A stretch of 64,000 nt of DNA, taken from Solidesulfovibrio fructosivorans JJ] (lineage in GTDB: Bacteria; Desulfobacterota; Desulfovibrionia; Desulfovibrionales; Desulfovibrionaceae). Below, piece after piece: positions 63,971 through 64,000 of this stretch. The DNA is taken from positions 124,001 through 188,000 of the forward strand of contig NZ_AECZ01000004.1 of the NCBI RefSeq assembly GCF_000179555.1, in the 5' to 3' direction. Every line of letters begins with the position of its first letter. Position 1 is the first letter of the stretch. Both the position numbers and the translations under genes were made by a program. The notes below the pieces were generated by a model that was given only the letters and a program-made list of their open reading frames with translations, was not told where the DNA came from and made no database searches.

Positions 63971-64000
63971 ATGGAGATCGGAAGCGCGACATCGCCTTTC
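63971..64000 (+). CDS. alanine/threonine-rich protein of unknown function, copy 2 (partial)
   Basis: Only the first ten codons lie in the window (MEIGSATSPF), identical at the protein level to the start of the copy at 62952, with the same GGGAGGCCGGAC before the ATG. The gene continues past base 64000. Confidence 0.75.
   Translation, partial: MEIGSATSPF

Overview
The window is a high-GC chromosome segment. It most resembles a sulfate-reducing deltaproteobacterium of the Desulfovibrio/Solidesulfovibrio type. The reasons are the fused TrmD-methyltransferase protein in a trmD-rplS-rnhB-yraN cluster, the tetrathionate-reductase-type molybdoenzyme, a catalase beside a PerR-type regulator, and the abundance of sensor kinases. 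Species assignment is inference; there is no rRNA gene to confirm it.

Layout. 1-3540: the tail of a ClC channel, a DsrE-like gene broken by one frameshift, and a NarX/NarL-type two-component pair. 3876-8771: a three-gene operon for a TtrB/TtrC/TtrA-type reductase. 8842-12463: a membrane protein, catalase, a PerR-like repressor and a DUF47 protein, all on the minus strand. 12698-15794: trmD-fusion, rplS, rnhB and yraN. 15862-16519: a small acidic protein preceded by a 23-codon membrane peptide gene, then tRNA-Phe.

16473-35028 looks like a genomic island. The tRNA-Phe gene carries one end, and a decayed copy of the 3' half of the same tRNA lies at 34989-35028. Inside are a degraded IS3-type transposase and a complete TonB-linked uptake system: an AraC-family regulator, two exporter-type ABC half-transporters, a TetR regulator, a FyuA-like outer-membrane receptor, a SAM methyltransferase, a Tat-exported binding protein with permease and ATPase, an integral membrane protein, a cysteine-rich electron-transfer protein, a flavoprotein with an Fe-S-like cysteine set, a double-P-loop ATPase, and ExbB/ExbD/TonB. 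Two 45-bp repeats sit upstream of the exporter pair and the receptor, and a perfect TetR-like palindrome lies in front of the exporter pair. The gene content recalls ybtA-ybtPQ-fyuA without the biosynthetic enzymes, with an extra redox module that may release or alter the imported ligand. This is the best candidate for an undescribed system here.

35565-41528: an HD-GYP response regulator and a 1620-residue hybrid kinase. 41534-50805: a minus-strand Bat/MoxR-type operon with a PilZ-domain gene inserted before moxR. 50888-55265: a FUSC-type transporter, a PAS kinase, a TPR lipoprotein and a LysM protein. 55305-57278: an SBF-like transporter divergent from a cupin/AraC regulator. 57279-57791: a non-coding stretch full of hairpins. 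57792-62852: a FIST-SpoIIE phosphatase and a divergent MerR/P1B-ATPase pair with a clear MerR-type promoter. 62952-64000: a serine/threonine/alanine-rich protein and the start of a second copy, created by a tandem duplication that also carried along the last 18 codons of the ATPase gene.
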